The notes under the pieces: model-generated
Database searches by the model: none
Told to the model about the DNA's origin: nothing
What the model saw: the letters and a program-made list of their open reading frames with translations, nothing else
Assembly: GCA_025351355.1 (NCBI GenBank)
Contig: JANXWC010000064.1
Coordinates: 1-64,000 of the forward strand
Length of the DNA: 64,000 bases
Source: Hyphomicrobiaceae bacterium
GTDB taxonomy: Bacteria; Pseudomonadota; Alphaproteobacteria; Rhizobiales; Hyphomicrobiaceae
Reading direction: 5' to 3'
Shown here: in pieces, positions 26,877-35,245 of the stretch
Layout of the letters: each line of letters starts with the position of its first letter
Numbering within the stretch: the stretch's first letter is position 1
Program-made: the position numbers and the translations under genes

Positions 26877-27086
26877 ATGCGTATTTCAAACTTTCTTGCG
26901 GCCTTGGCTGTGGCTCTGATTTGCCTTGTCAACACGGCGCCCGCGTTCGCCGAAAAAGAAGGCCGCGGTGGTCCATTACCACTTTTGGGATTAAGCGCGC
27001 TGGGGCAGCTGGGTTCTGCCGCAGGTGGTGCATTTCTCATCTGGCGCCGGCGCAAAAAAGCCAACTCAATCAGTCAAAATAAATAG
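26877..27086 (+). CDS. Tiny secreted protein with exosortase-type sorting tail
   Basis: 69 residues. A signal peptide (MRISNFLAALAVALICLV) ends at PAFAE. A very short linker, EKEGRGG, leads to PLPLLG, a hydrophobic helix (about residues 40-54) and the basic cluster WRRRKK. Signature, helix and Arg cluster in that order are the definition of PEP-CTERM-like sorting signals, and this is the only such protein seen beside the exosortase gene. GGAG lies eight bases before the ATG. If both ends are cleaved only about ten residues remain. Confidence 0.72.
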   Translation: MRISNFLAALAVALICLVNTAPAFAEKEGRGGPLPLLGLSALGQLGSAAGGAFLIWRRRKKANSISQNK

Positions 27087-27087
27087 T

Positions 27088-27112
27088 CCGCGACGGCATT
27101 CTGCCATCGCGG
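27088..27112. terminator. Hairpin between convergent genes
   Basis: CCGCGACGGCA pairs with TGCCATCGCGG in ten of eleven positions around a three-base loop, two bases after the stop of the small gene. It lacks a long T-run and may serve as a bidirectional terminator for the convergent gene ending at 27144. Confidence 0.5.
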
Positions 27113-27143
27113 CCCATCGCCAGTATCGTATCGCGTCACTTGA

Positions 27144-27404
27144 TCAATCCGGATCGATGCGAACGCCACGACGGCCGATCGATATGCTGGGGCCGTCCCG
27201 ATCACGATCGCGGTAACGTTCGCGGTAGAACTCGCGATCTTCGCGCTCACGATAGATGCGCCGTTCGCACGGTATCCGATCGCCATCGCTATCACGGCAT
27301 ACGCGGGCTGTTTCAATGCGTATGCTTTGAGCGTTTGCGGCAATCGGCAATAAGGTCGCAAGCACGATTGCGCCGAGTAGCGGCGCGATTGCTCTCAGTC
27401 TCAT
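27144..27404 (-). CDS. Small exported Arg/Asp-rich protein
   Basis: 86 residues. A signal peptide (MRLRAIAPLLGAIVLATLL) ends near ANAQS. The mature part has two Cys (VCRDSDGDRIPCERR) and a strongly charged region alternating RE/RD pairs, ending SIGRRGVRIDPD. AGGAGG stands before the ATG at 27404. Similar short charged periplasmic proteins occur in rhizobia, but the function is not known. Confidence 0.7.
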   Translation of the reverse strand: MRLRAIAPLLGAIVLATLLPIAANAQSIRIETARVCRDSDGDRIPCERRIYREREDREFYRERYRDRDRDGPSISIGRRGVRIDPD

Positions 27405-27484
27405 CTGGGGCCTCCTGGTCCTTCTACCTATCTGCTGACAACTGCGACCGTCTCGGTTTTGTTCCGCTTCGGCTGGTGGCACGA

Positions 27485-27949
27485 TCATTCGTTCGCCATT
27501 AGGCGCGGTGACAATATGCGCACTTCGCGAAAGCCTGCCGCCAGATCATCCCAGAACGGCCCAGCGAGCAACTCGGGGTAAACTTCGTGGCCGATCATTT
27601 CAGCCCGCGAAAACCAGCGTGCATCGGTAATCACTTCGCGGTCTGAAGAAGGCGAATCCGCTTTCAGCTTCGGGGAAGTCGGGTGGCGTGCAAAAAACCA
27701 ATGCTTGATGTGCTGGCCCGACTTGATGCCGGTCAATTGCTCGATGGCGATGAGCCGCGCAGGTTCGACTGCGAGACCGGCTTCCTCCATCGCTTCGCGG
27801 GACGCGGCGGCGCAAATGTCCTCGCCGTCCTCTACGCCGCCGCCGGGTGCGACCCAGAAATCGTAGACGCCCGGCTTCCTGTGCCGCACGAGCGCCACGC
27901 GGTCCTGAGGGTCGAGTACGATGATGCCGGCGGAGACACGGATGGGCAT
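27485..27949 (-). CDS. NUDIX hydrolase
   Basis: 154 residues with a full Nudix box, GGGVEDGEDICAAASREAME-EAGL (GX5EX7REUXEEXGU). Such enzymes hydrolyse nucleoside diphosphates linked to another group. The substrate cannot be told from the sequence. The start lies three bases after the stop of the upstream quinone-reductase gene, so the two form an operon with nadE. Confidence 0.9.
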   Translation of the reverse strand: MPIRVSAGIIVLDPQDRVALVRHRKPGVYDFWVAPGGGVEDGEDICAAASREAMEEAGLAVEPARLIAIEQLTGIKSGQHIKHWFFARHPTSPKLKADSPSSDREVITDARWFSRAEMIGHEVYPELLAGPFWDDLAAGFREVRILSPRLMANE

Positions 27950-27952
27950 GGC

Positions 27953-28729
27953 CTACTCCAAATCCAGCGAACGTATGCGGCGTACGAATGGAGAGTAGAC
28001 CGGCGCATCGGCGGTGATATGGCCGTCGGTACCCCAGTGAGCCATGGTGTTGAACGGGATCGTGGGAGAATTGGCAAGATCGGCCAGGCGCGCCGACCAA
28101 TCGACTTCGATCTGCTTGAGGCGCGCGCCGACGGTTGCCTCATCCGAATAGCGCAGACCTGCCTCGACGCCGTAAGCGACGAAGGGTTGGAGAACGCCGT
28201 AGCCAACATAGGCGAGCGAAAAATTCACCGGCCACAGCAGCAAGTCGATATCGCCGCTGCGACCGTTGTGCGCATAGGTGGCCGCACTCGTGCCGACGGT
28301 CACCGATAGCATCGCGCGCTTGCCGACGTAGCGGCCGTTTTCGAAGCGCTGCTTGGACGTGTAGACATCGCCGTAAATGAAGACGCGATCGATCCAGCCT
28401 TTCAGCATTGCCGGCGGCAGATGCCACCACATGGGATACTGCAGGATCAGCAGGTCTGCTTGATCCAGCCGCGCGATTTCGGCGGCGACGTCGGGCGGGA
28501 CGGTGGCGTGCGCCGAAGCATGGCGCTGCTCGGCCTGCACGTCGAAGCGCGATGGATCGTTTTGCGCGGAGTAGTGGCTGGCGCGCTCCAGTGGATCGAA
28601 GTTCATGGCGTAGAGATCGGAAACGGTGACTTCCGCGCCCTGTCGTTCGAGCGCATGCTTGGCAACACTGGCGAGATGCGCGTTATAAGACTTCGGCTCG
28701 GGATGAGCGATGACGATGTGGGCGCGCAT
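27953..28729 (-). CDS. NAD(P)H dehydrogenase (quinone), flavodoxin-like
   Basis: 258 residues of the NQO1/KefF/MdaB flavodoxin-like family. IVIAHPEPKSYNAHL binds FMN/FAD phosphate. LILQYPMWWHLPPAMLKGWI is the classic isoalloxazine-binding strand, followed by DRVFIYGDVYT. It is predicted to reduce quinones with two electrons. It sits eight bases downstream of nadE on the minus strand, suggesting co-transcription. Confidence 0.87.
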   Translation of the reverse strand: MRAHIVIAHPEPKSYNAHLASVAKHALERQGAEVTVSDLYAMNFDPLERASHYSAQNDPSRFDVQAEQRHASAHATVPPDVAAEIARLDQADLLILQYPMWWHLPPAMLKGWIDRVFIYGDVYTSKQRFENGRYVGKRAMLSVTVGTSAATYAHNGRSGDIDLLLWPVNFSLAYVGYGVLQPFVAYGVEAGLRYSDEATVGARLKQIEVDWSARLADLANSPTIPFNTMAHWGTDGHITADAPVYSPFVRRIRSLDLE

Positions 28730-28737
28730 AATTTTCT

Positions 28738-30489
28738 TTATTCCATCCCCTCGCCCGCGGTAGCGGACATTTTCGGCGCGGATTTCGGATCGATCCGGTA
28801 GCCGGCGACGTCTTCGCGAAAGCGATTGGTGATGGGATAGCGTCTGTCGCGCCCGAAATTCCGCGCGGAGATCTTGACGCCGGGAGCGGCTTGCCGGCGC
28901 TTATATTCCGCAACATTCAGCAATCGCGCGATGCGCTCCACGACGGCCTGATCATGACCGCGCGCAACAATTTCGCCCAGCGGCATCTCGTCTTCGACGA
29001 GGCACTTCAGCATGTCGTCGAGCTCTTCATAGGGCGGCAGGCTGTCCTGGTCCGTCTGGTTTTCGCGCAATTCCGCCGTCGGCGCCTTGGTGATGATGCG
29101 CTCGGGGATGACGATGCCGCCAGGGCCCTTGCCGCCTTTGGGTACGTGGGCGTTGCGCCATCGGCAGAGCGCATAAACCTCCATCTTGTAGAGATCCTTG
29201 ATGGGGTTGAACCCACCGTTCATGTCGCCGTAAATCGTGCAATAGCCGACGCTCATTTCGCTCTTGTTGCCGGTGGTGACCAGCATGGAACCGAACTTGT
29301 TGGAGATCGCCATCAGCGTAGCGCCGCGCACGCGGCTCTGGATGTTTTCCTCGGCGATGTCGCGCGGTTTGCCTGCGAACAGCGGGCCAGTCATGGCATA
29401 GAGCCCCTCGACAGCAGGGGCGATATCGATGCTGTCGTAGCGCGCGCCAAGTGCTGTGGCACAGTCGGCGGCATCCGTCAGGCTGTCGGATGAGGTATAT
29501 TTGTAGGGCAGCATGACACAATGCACGTTGGCTGCACCCAACGCGTCGACGGCGATCGCCGCGCACAACGCGCTGTCGACGCCGCCGGACATGCCGAGGA
29601 CGACGCCGGGGAAGCCGTTCTTGGTAACGTAGTCGCGCAATCCCAACACGCAGGCGTGGTAGGCTGCGGCATCGCGGTCGGGCAGCACGGCACGCGCACC
29701 GGGCGCGCATATCCAGCCATCGTCGCCGCGCGTCCAGGTGGAGAGGACGACGGCCTCCTCCCAGGCCGGCAATTGAATGGGGAGCGAACGGTCGGCATTG
29801 AGTACAAATGACGCGCCGTCGAAGACCAGTTCATCCTGGCCGCCGACCTGGTTGAGATAAATCAGCGGCAACCCGCTTTCGGTGACGCGGGCAACGGCCA
29901 CGTTCATGCGCAGGTCCGGCTTCGGCCAGTCGAACGGCGAGCCGTTGGGTGAGATGAGAATTTCGGCGCCGCATTCGGCGAGGCATTCGACGACTTCGTC
30001 TTTCCAGATATCTTCGCAGATCGGCACGCCCAGCTTGACGCCGCGAAACAGCATCGGCCCCGGCAGAGGTCCGGCCGCGAACACGCGCTTTTCGTCGAAC
30101 ACGCCGTAATTGGGCAGGTCATTCTTGAAGCGGATGCCGACGATCTTGCCGGCGTCGGCGAGAACGACGGAATTGTAGACCTTGCGCTCGCCGTCGTCGT
30201 GTTCGGGCCAGACAGTGCCGAACAAAATGGCGGGGCCGCCGTCGAGCGTTTCCTTGGCGAAGGCTTCGGCGGCGCTGCGGCAGGCGTCCGTGAACGCCGG
30301 CTTCAACACCAGGTCTTCGGGCGGATAGCCGACCAGGAACAGTTCGGACATGACGACGAGATCGGCGCCGAGCCTTTGGGCCGCGCCACGCGCCTGGCGC
30401 ATCTTGGCGACATTGCCGGCGATGTCGCCGACCGTCGGGTTGTACTGCGCAAGGGCGATTTTCAGTGTTTTGGCAGTCTGGTGGCTCAT
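28738..30489 (-). CDS. nadE: Glutamine-dependent NAD+ synthase
   Basis: 583 residues, two domains. The N-terminal nitrilase-like glutaminase has Glu in MSELFLVGYPPEDL, Lys in FKNDLPNYGVFDEKR and Cys in VPICEDIWKD. The C-terminal ATP-pyrophosphatase synthase domain has the P-loop GMSGGVDSALCA and the VTTGNKSEMSVGYCT region. It converts nicotinate adenine dinucleotide to NAD. It is the first gene of a probable operon with the quinone reductase and the Nudix hydrolase. Confidence 0.96.
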   Translation of the reverse strand: MSHQTAKTLKIALAQYNPTVGDIAGNVAKMRQARGAAQRLGADLVVMSELFLVGYPPEDLVLKPAFTDACRSAAEAFAKETLDGGPAILFGTVWPEHDDGERKVYNSVVLADAGKIVGIRFKNDLPNYGVFDEKRVFAAGPLPGPMLFRGVKLGVPICEDIWKDEVVECLAECGAEILISPNGSPFDWPKPDLRMNVAVARVTESGLPLIYLNQVGGQDELVFDGASFVLNADRSLPIQLPAWEEAVVLSTWTRGDDGWICAPGARAVLPDRDAAAYHACVLGLRDYVTKNGFPGVVLGMSGGVDSALCAAIAVDALGAANVHCVMLPYKYTSSDSLTDAADCATALGARYDSIDIAPAVEGLYAMTGPLFAGKPRDIAEENIQSRVRGATLMAISNKFGSMLVTTGNKSEMSVGYCTIYGDMNGGFNPIKDLYKMEVYALCRWRNAHVPKGGKGPGGIVIPERIITKAPTAELRENQTDQDSLPPYEELDDMLKCLVEDEMPLGEIVARGHDQAVVERIARLLNVAEYKRRQAAPGVKISARNFGRDRRYPITNRFREDVAGYRIDPKSAPKMSATAGEGME

Positions 30490-30571
30490 GGCGACTTATC
30501 CTTTGTGGCCAACCACTTTGGATACCGAGTCTCCGCTGTCAATGGTGCAGTTGGGACGGTGGATTCGACAA

Positions 30572-31309
30572 CTACCAATCACCCAGCGTGGCGTTGACGA
30601 GGGCGAGAGCCGCCACGGCGGCGGTGTCGGCGCGCATGATGCGGGGGCCGAGGTTGACCGGGTGCGCGTAGGGCTTGGCAGAGATCGCTTGCCGTTCAAC
30701 GTCGGAAAAGCCGCCTTCAGGTCCGATCAACACAGCGATGGGGCCACGAGGAATCGATTGCAGCGCGGTAAGCGGACTGGCCTGCGGCGCGCCTTCGTTG
30801 CAGAAAATCAGCGCGCGGTCGGCGGGCCAGGAGGAGAGCAGCGCTGCTAACTTGACGGGCTCGTTGACCTCGGCAAGGCTCAAGATGCCGCATTGTTCGG
30901 CGGCTTCAATGACGTTTGAGCGCATGCGATCGAGATTGATGCGTTCGGCCTGGGTGTGCTGGGTCAAAACTGGTACGAGGCGGCTAGCGCCCATTTCGAC
31001 CGCTTTCTGCACCATGTAGTCGAGGCGGGAGCGTTTCAGGGGCGCGAACACATACCAGAGATCCGGACCGTGTTCCTGCGGTCGCGACTGTGCACCCACC
31101 TCAAGGGACGCGCCGCGTTTCCCTTGATAGCGGAGTGTCACCTGCCACTCGCCGTCGCGGCCATTGAAGGCGAGCAGTCCGCTGCCGTCGGCCATGCGCA
31201 GGACGGACCGCAGATAGCTCGCCTGTTCCGGACTGCACGCTACGCTGGCGCCTGCCACGAGAGGCGCTGTTAAGCAGAGGCGCTGCGACGTGAAATCGCG
31301 AATGGCCAT
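30572..31309 (-). CDS. rsmE: 16S rRNA m3U1498 methyltransferase
   Basis: 245 residues of the RsmE SPOUT family. Knot motifs are VLIGPEGGFSDVE and VNLGPRIMRADTAAVAAL, with QKAVEMGASRLVPVLTQHTQ in the centre. It methylates U1498 of 16S rRNA. The start at 31309 (MAIRDFTSQRLCL) is preferred to one ten codons upstream. It is divergent from the glyoxalase-like gene at 31431. Confidence 0.93.
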   Translation of the reverse strand: MAIRDFTSQRLCLTAPLVAGASVACSPEQASYLRSVLRMADGSGLLAFNGRDGEWQVTLRYQGKRGASLEVGAQSRPQEHGPDLWYVFAPLKRSRLDYMVQKAVEMGASRLVPVLTQHTQAERINLDRMRSNVIEAAEQCGILSLAEVNEPVKLAALLSSWPADRALIFCNEGAPQASPLTALQSIPRGPIAVLIGPEGGFSDVERQAISAKPYAHPVNLGPRIMRADTAAVAALALVNATLGDW

Positions 31310-31430
31310 GCTACGTGTATTCTCCAAGCCTATTGTCACCGCTCATTACAGCGGGTTGACGAAAATGTGCGTTTGCGCATCGTTGATAGTATGCTTGTCA
31401 GACGGCAAGTACAATTTTGGAGTTCTCCTC

Positions 31431-31952
31431 ATGACGACTTCTGCAGCCCTAACGCCGCTGATGCAGACCACAAAACCAATTGCCGCCGGCACGCGTATCG
31501 GACACGTGCATCTGAAAGTTGCGGATCTCGAGCGGGCGCTGGCGTTTTACTGCGGCGTGCTCGGATTTGAACTGATGCAACGCTACGGCGACCAAGCGGC
31601 GTTCATCTCGGCCGGCGGTTATCATCATCACATCGGCCTCAATACCTGGGAAAGCAAGGGCGGCAAGCCACCGGCGCCTGGCACCACGGGCTTGTTCCAC
31701 ACGGCCCTTCTTTATCCAACCCGCGCAGCTCTGGCCGATGCGTTGCGCCGTGTGCAGGCGGCCAGCATCGCGCTCGATGGCGCCAGTGATCACGGCGTGT
31801 CGGAAGCGCTTTATCTCCGCGATCCCGATCAGAACGGTGTTGAGCTCTATTGGGACAAGCCGCGGGAAAGTTGGCCGGTCAATGCTGACGGTCACCTTTC
31901 GATGGTGACGGAACGGCTTGATCTCAAGGCGCTGGCGGCCGTTACGGAATGA
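31431..31952 (+). CDS. VOC family dioxygenase-like protein
   Basis: 173 residues, one vicinal-oxygen-chelate unit. Metal ligands are probably His in GHVHLKVADLERAL, His in YHHHIGLNTWESKG and Glu in LRDPDQNGVELYWDKP. This resembles the first half of CatE-type catechol-2,3-dioxygenases. The substrate is unknown. The ATG at 31431 fits the domain; upstream in-frame codons overlap the divergent rsmE promoter. Confidence 0.87.
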   Translation: MTTSAALTPLMQTTKPIAAGTRIGHVHLKVADLERALAFYCGVLGFELMQRYGDQAAFISAGGYHHHIGLNTWESKGGKPPAPGTTGLFHTALLYPTRAALADALRRVQAASIALDGASDHGVSEALYLRDPDQNGVELYWDKPRESWPVNADGHLSMVTERLDLKALAAVTE

Positions 31953-32324
31953 TGCACTTTTGTTGGTCGTTCTTCTCGATGGGAATACTGCTCCACGCTG
32001 GATCTCGTCCCTCTGGGATTGACATAAGTAGGTCGTCATCAGGCTCCCGATTTCCATCCGCGCCGCGTTCCCGGAATTTGGGCAGCGCTTCTTTGCGCTG
32101 GTCAAATATCCGGGATCTTTACCAGTCGAATTTTTGTGCAGTCAGTGATTGCGTGCATTCTGCTCGGTAAAGATCCCGGCTCTTCGCGCCCTCGATGCGT
32201 AGCATCGCTCCGCGATGTGTGGCGCTGCGGCCGGGAAAGCGGTTGTTGGCAGGATGATGAAAGATTGTGTGAAAGCGGTATGTATCGGCGTCCCGGGCAA
32301 GTTTTTCCCGCAAATAATTCTTCT
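31953..32324. other. Intergenic stretch with a 14-bp inverted repeat
   Basis: About 370 bases without a supported gene. CCGGGATCTTTACC at 32110-32123 is perfectly inverted at 32166-32179 (42-base spacer). A second small hairpin CGATGC-GTA-GCATCG follows at about 32194-32208. The layout looks like a mobile intergenic repeat rather than a terminator, since no T-run is attached. Confidence 0.55.
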
Positions 32325-33557
32325 TTAGTTTACCGTGCTTCGCTGAAGCCTTCGCGCGATCAGCGGGCCGGCCAAAGCGGTCGCGATCATCAGCGCGGCT
32401 ACCAAGAGCAGCGGCTTCGAGCCGGAGGTCATGGCGCCGAGCGCGCTGCCGTCTGATTGGGTGAGGGCCGCATCCAACGGTTGGCGCATCAGCTGGCCGA
32501 TGACGAGGCCGGTGACGAGGGGCGCCAGTTCCAACCCGAAAAAAGCTGCGATGGCTCCGAGCAGCGCCGTGACCAGCAGCATCAGCGTCGGCGCAGGTTC
32601 GGCCAGATCGAGCGTGAAACCTGACAGATAGAGCGCGGTTATCCCGAGCGCGGCAATGACGCCGGAGGAAAGGCGGATAGCGGTGGCTGGCTGCCATCGT
32701 GGCCACCAGGATGCCCTTGGTGCGTGGTCGGTGACGATGCGAGCGGCCATGGTGAGCAGTGCGGCAAGGACGGTTGCAACGACGAACGCCAACACCAACT
32801 TCGGGCGCTGGGTCATCAGCAGCGGGCCCATAGCGAGACCATTTTCACCGAGATCGAGGACAAAAGCGGAAACCCCACGCGTTGCCGGAATGCCGAGCAG
32901 AAGCGCCGGCAGAAAAGTCGCGGCCAGTTCCAATTCGCCCAGCGTGGTGGACCAGGTCTTGATGCGCTGGGGCAACGCCAGCGCGAGAATGGCGGGGCCG
33001 ATAATCAAAAGGCCGAACAGCAAAGGAATGGGGCTCGTGTGCTCGGTGTCGAGGGGGGCGAGAGGGCTCAGTTGCACGATAATGCCGGCAACCGTCAGAC
33101 CGATGGCAGCCGGCCAGCCGGCAGGGTGACTGATAGCGGCTAAGGCGATGGCCGCGGCGGCGCCGCATGCCAGCAGCGCAAGTCTATCTGCCGGGCCGAT
33201 AGCCTGCACTAGAGCGGCGGTCGAAGCGCTGGCGAGCATGATGGCCAGTGCTGCGGCCAAGGCGATCAACGGTACATTGTGATGCCGCAGCATGGGATCG
33301 ACGGCAGGGTGATGATGGGCAGTGGCTATCAGTGCTGCCGTCAGACAGGCCGCCAGCAAGATGAGGCCGGTGGCTGGATCAAGCGTCGTCGCCAGCGGCA
33401 TCAGCAGGACAAGTGCTGCCGCGACGCTGACCCCGATGCGCTGAAACAGTGTGCCGAGCAGGGCGCCTGCCAAAGCGCCCGCCAGCAGTGCTGCGATATT
33501 GAGCGGCAGAGCGAGAGCCTGCAAGCCGGTCAGCACTTGGGAGCCGAGTGTGGTCAT
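32325..33557 (-). CDS. Divergent TctA-like tricarboxylate transporter permease
   Basis: 410 residues, about eleven helices. Several blocks align by eye with TctA, the large permease of tripartite tricarboxylate transporters: ALLGTLFQRIGVSVAAALVL with LDPATGLILLA, GPLLMTQRPKLVLAFV and LMRQPLDAALTQSDG. It is roughly 90 residues shorter than TctA, and the glycine-rich first motif is degraded. No TctB or TctC gene is adjacent. It may be a solo transporter or a protein of altered function. The start chosen is ATG 33557 (MTTLGSQVLTG). Confidence 0.65.
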   Translation of the reverse strand: MTTLGSQVLTGLQALALPLNIAALLAGALAGALLGTLFQRIGVSVAAALVLLMPLATTLDPATGLILLAACLTAALIATAHHHPAVDPMLRHHNVPLIALAAALAIMLASASTAALVQAIGPADRLALLACGAAAAIALAAISHPAGWPAAIGLTVAGIIVQLSPLAPLDTEHTSPIPLLFGLLIIGPAILALALPQRIKTWSTTLGELELAATFLPALLLGIPATRGVSAFVLDLGENGLAMGPLLMTQRPKLVLAFVVATVLAALLTMAARIVTDHAPRASWWPRWQPATAIRLSSGVIAALGITALYLSGFTLDLAEPAPTLMLLVTALLGAIAAFFGLELAPLVTGLVIGQLMRQPLDAALTQSDGSALGAMTSGSKPLLLVAALMIATALAGPLIARRLQRSTVN

Positions 33558-33613
33558 GTCGGGCGTGTGCACGGGCCCTCCAGGCCTTGTCAATGATTGC
33601 TGTGCAAAACCGC

Positions 33614-34798
33614 TCAGATCGCTAGCCCGGCAACGTACCCGCTGGACCAGGCCCACTGAAAGTTATAGCCACCCAGCCAACCGGTCACGTCAACCGCTTC
33701 GCCAATCGCGTAGAGCCCGGGCACGCGGCGCGCTGCCATAGTTTTCTGTGACAGTTCCGCAGTGTCGATGCCGCCGGTGGTGACTTCGGCTTTCGCATAG
33801 CCTTCGGTACCGTCCGGTGTAATCGGCCAATGCTGCAGGTGGTGGGCGGCGGCGGCGAGTGTGCGATCGGGGATGTTGGCGAGTTCGGTCGCCGGCAGAT
33901 GGGCTGCAGCAAGAGCTTGCGCCAGCCGCGCCGGCAACAGGTCGGCAAGCATGGTCTGCGGCAACACTTTCGGGCGAGCGCGTTTGCGAGCGGCGAACTC
34001 GGCTGAGGCATCGAGGCCGGGCAGCAGGTTCAGGGTAATGGCTTCGCGATGCTTCCAATACGATGAGATCTGCAGGATCGCCGGACCGGACAGGCCGCGA
34101 TGCGTGAAGAGGATGTTTTCGCGAAAACTATGTGGGCCCAAGGAAACGATGGCCTCCAGTGCCACGCCAGCAAGCGGTGCGTCTTCGGTGACCAGCGCGG
34201 CAACCTTGAACGGCACCAGGCCCGGCATGGTTTCCACCACGCGCAAGCCGAACCGACGGGCGAGGTCGTAGCTGAAGCCGGTGGCGCCCATCTTCGGGAT
34301 GGACAGGCCGCCGGTGGCGAGCACGAGAGCCGGAGCGGTATAGGTCCCGTGATGGGTGGTGACGTGGAATGCGTCAGAACGGGTGATTTCGGTGACGGCA
34401 TGATCGAGCCGGATATCGACGTGGCCGGCAGTACACTCGGCCACCAGCATGGCCACAACGGCGCGCGCGGAGCCGTCGCAGAACAGTTGGCCCAGCGTTT
34501 TTTCGTGATAGGCGATGCCGTGCCGTTCGATCAGCGCGATGAAATCGGTCTGGCTATAGCGCGACAGTGCCGAGGTGCAGAAGTGCGGGTTCGACGAGAT
34601 GAAGCGCTCGGGCCGCACGTCGAGATTGGTGAAATTGCAGCGGCCACCGCCGGAGATGAGGATTTTCGCGCCGACCTTGTCGGTGTGTTCGAGCAGCAGC
34701 ACGCGGCGGCCGCGCTGACTGGCCGTCAACGCGCACATCAGGCCGGCGGCACCCGCACCGATCACGATGGCGTCGAAGTGTTCGGTGGAAACCGTCAT
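33614..34798 (-). CDS. HI0933/BaiN-type NAD(P)/FAD-dependent oxidoreductase
   Basis: 394 residues. The FAD dinucleotide fold AIVIGAGAAGLMCAL starts the protein. ISGGGRCNFTNLD is the HI0933 family signature and GYNFQWAWSSGYVAG closes the flavin site. The physiological substrate is not established for most members. The start at 34798 overlaps the stop of the GIY-YIG gene (ATGA), so the two are coupled. A long upstream in-frame extension is antisense-like and was rejected. Confidence 0.9.
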   Translation of the reverse strand: MTVSTEHFDAIVIGAGAAGLMCALTASQRGRRVLLLEHTDKVGAKILISGGGRCNFTNLDVRPERFISSNPHFCTSALSRYSQTDFIALIERHGIAYHEKTLGQLFCDGSARAVVAMLVAECTAGHVDIRLDHAVTEITRSDAFHVTTHHGTYTAPALVLATGGLSIPKMGATGFSYDLARRFGLRVVETMPGLVPFKVAALVTEDAPLAGVALEAIVSLGPHSFRENILFTHRGLSGPAILQISSYWKHREAITLNLLPGLDASAEFAARKRARPKVLPQTMLADLLPARLAQALAAAHLPATELANIPDRTLAAAAHHLQHWPITPDGTEGYAKAEVTTGGIDTAELSQKTMAARRVPGLYAIGEAVDVTGWLGGYNFQWAWSSGYVAGLAI

Positions 34799-35070
34799 GA
34801 GACGGCGATTTCGGCAACGCAGGCGGTGGCGATCAACCTGTCCTTGTCGGCGCGCGCGAGTTGCTTGATGCGATATTCTTCTTTGCTGGCGTCGGCGCGA
34901 TTGGCAAACGCTGCCTGATAAACGAGACGGACGGGGCGGCGTGCCGAGGTGTAGCGCGCGCCGTTGGGCTTGTCGCCGTCGTGCTCGCTTAGGCGGCGCG
35001 CCACGTCCGTCGCGATGCCGGTGTAGAGCGTGCCGTCGGCGCAGGCGACGATGTAAACCCAATAGATCAT
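34795..35070 (-). CDS. GIY-YIG domain nuclease-like protein (UPF0213/YhbQ type)
   Basis: 91 residues, a stand-alone GIY-YIG domain: [20 protein letters not shown], then [19 protein letters not shown] and a Glu in [15 protein letters not shown]. Family members are small, and their biological role is unsettled. The start is ATG 35070 (MIYWVYIV). It is coupled to the flavoprotein gene by a four-base overlap. Confidence 0.88.
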   Translation of the reverse strand: MIYWVYIVACADGTLYTGIATDVARRLSEHDGDKPNGARYTSARRPVRLVYQAAFANRADASKEEYRIKQLARADKDRLIATACVAEIAVS

Positions 35071-35245
35071 GCGGCCTCCGATCCGGGCACTATCCGATCC
35101 GGTCGCAATCGGCAACTCACACGACCGCCTGGAAAATTCGATGACGTGGCCGGGGCGGTGCTGTAACCGTCAGGTTGGAAACGGCGAATCTTGGCCTATT
35201 GGCTGCGTGAGAGCTTTCTCGATCGAACTAACTCGGATGCTATCG

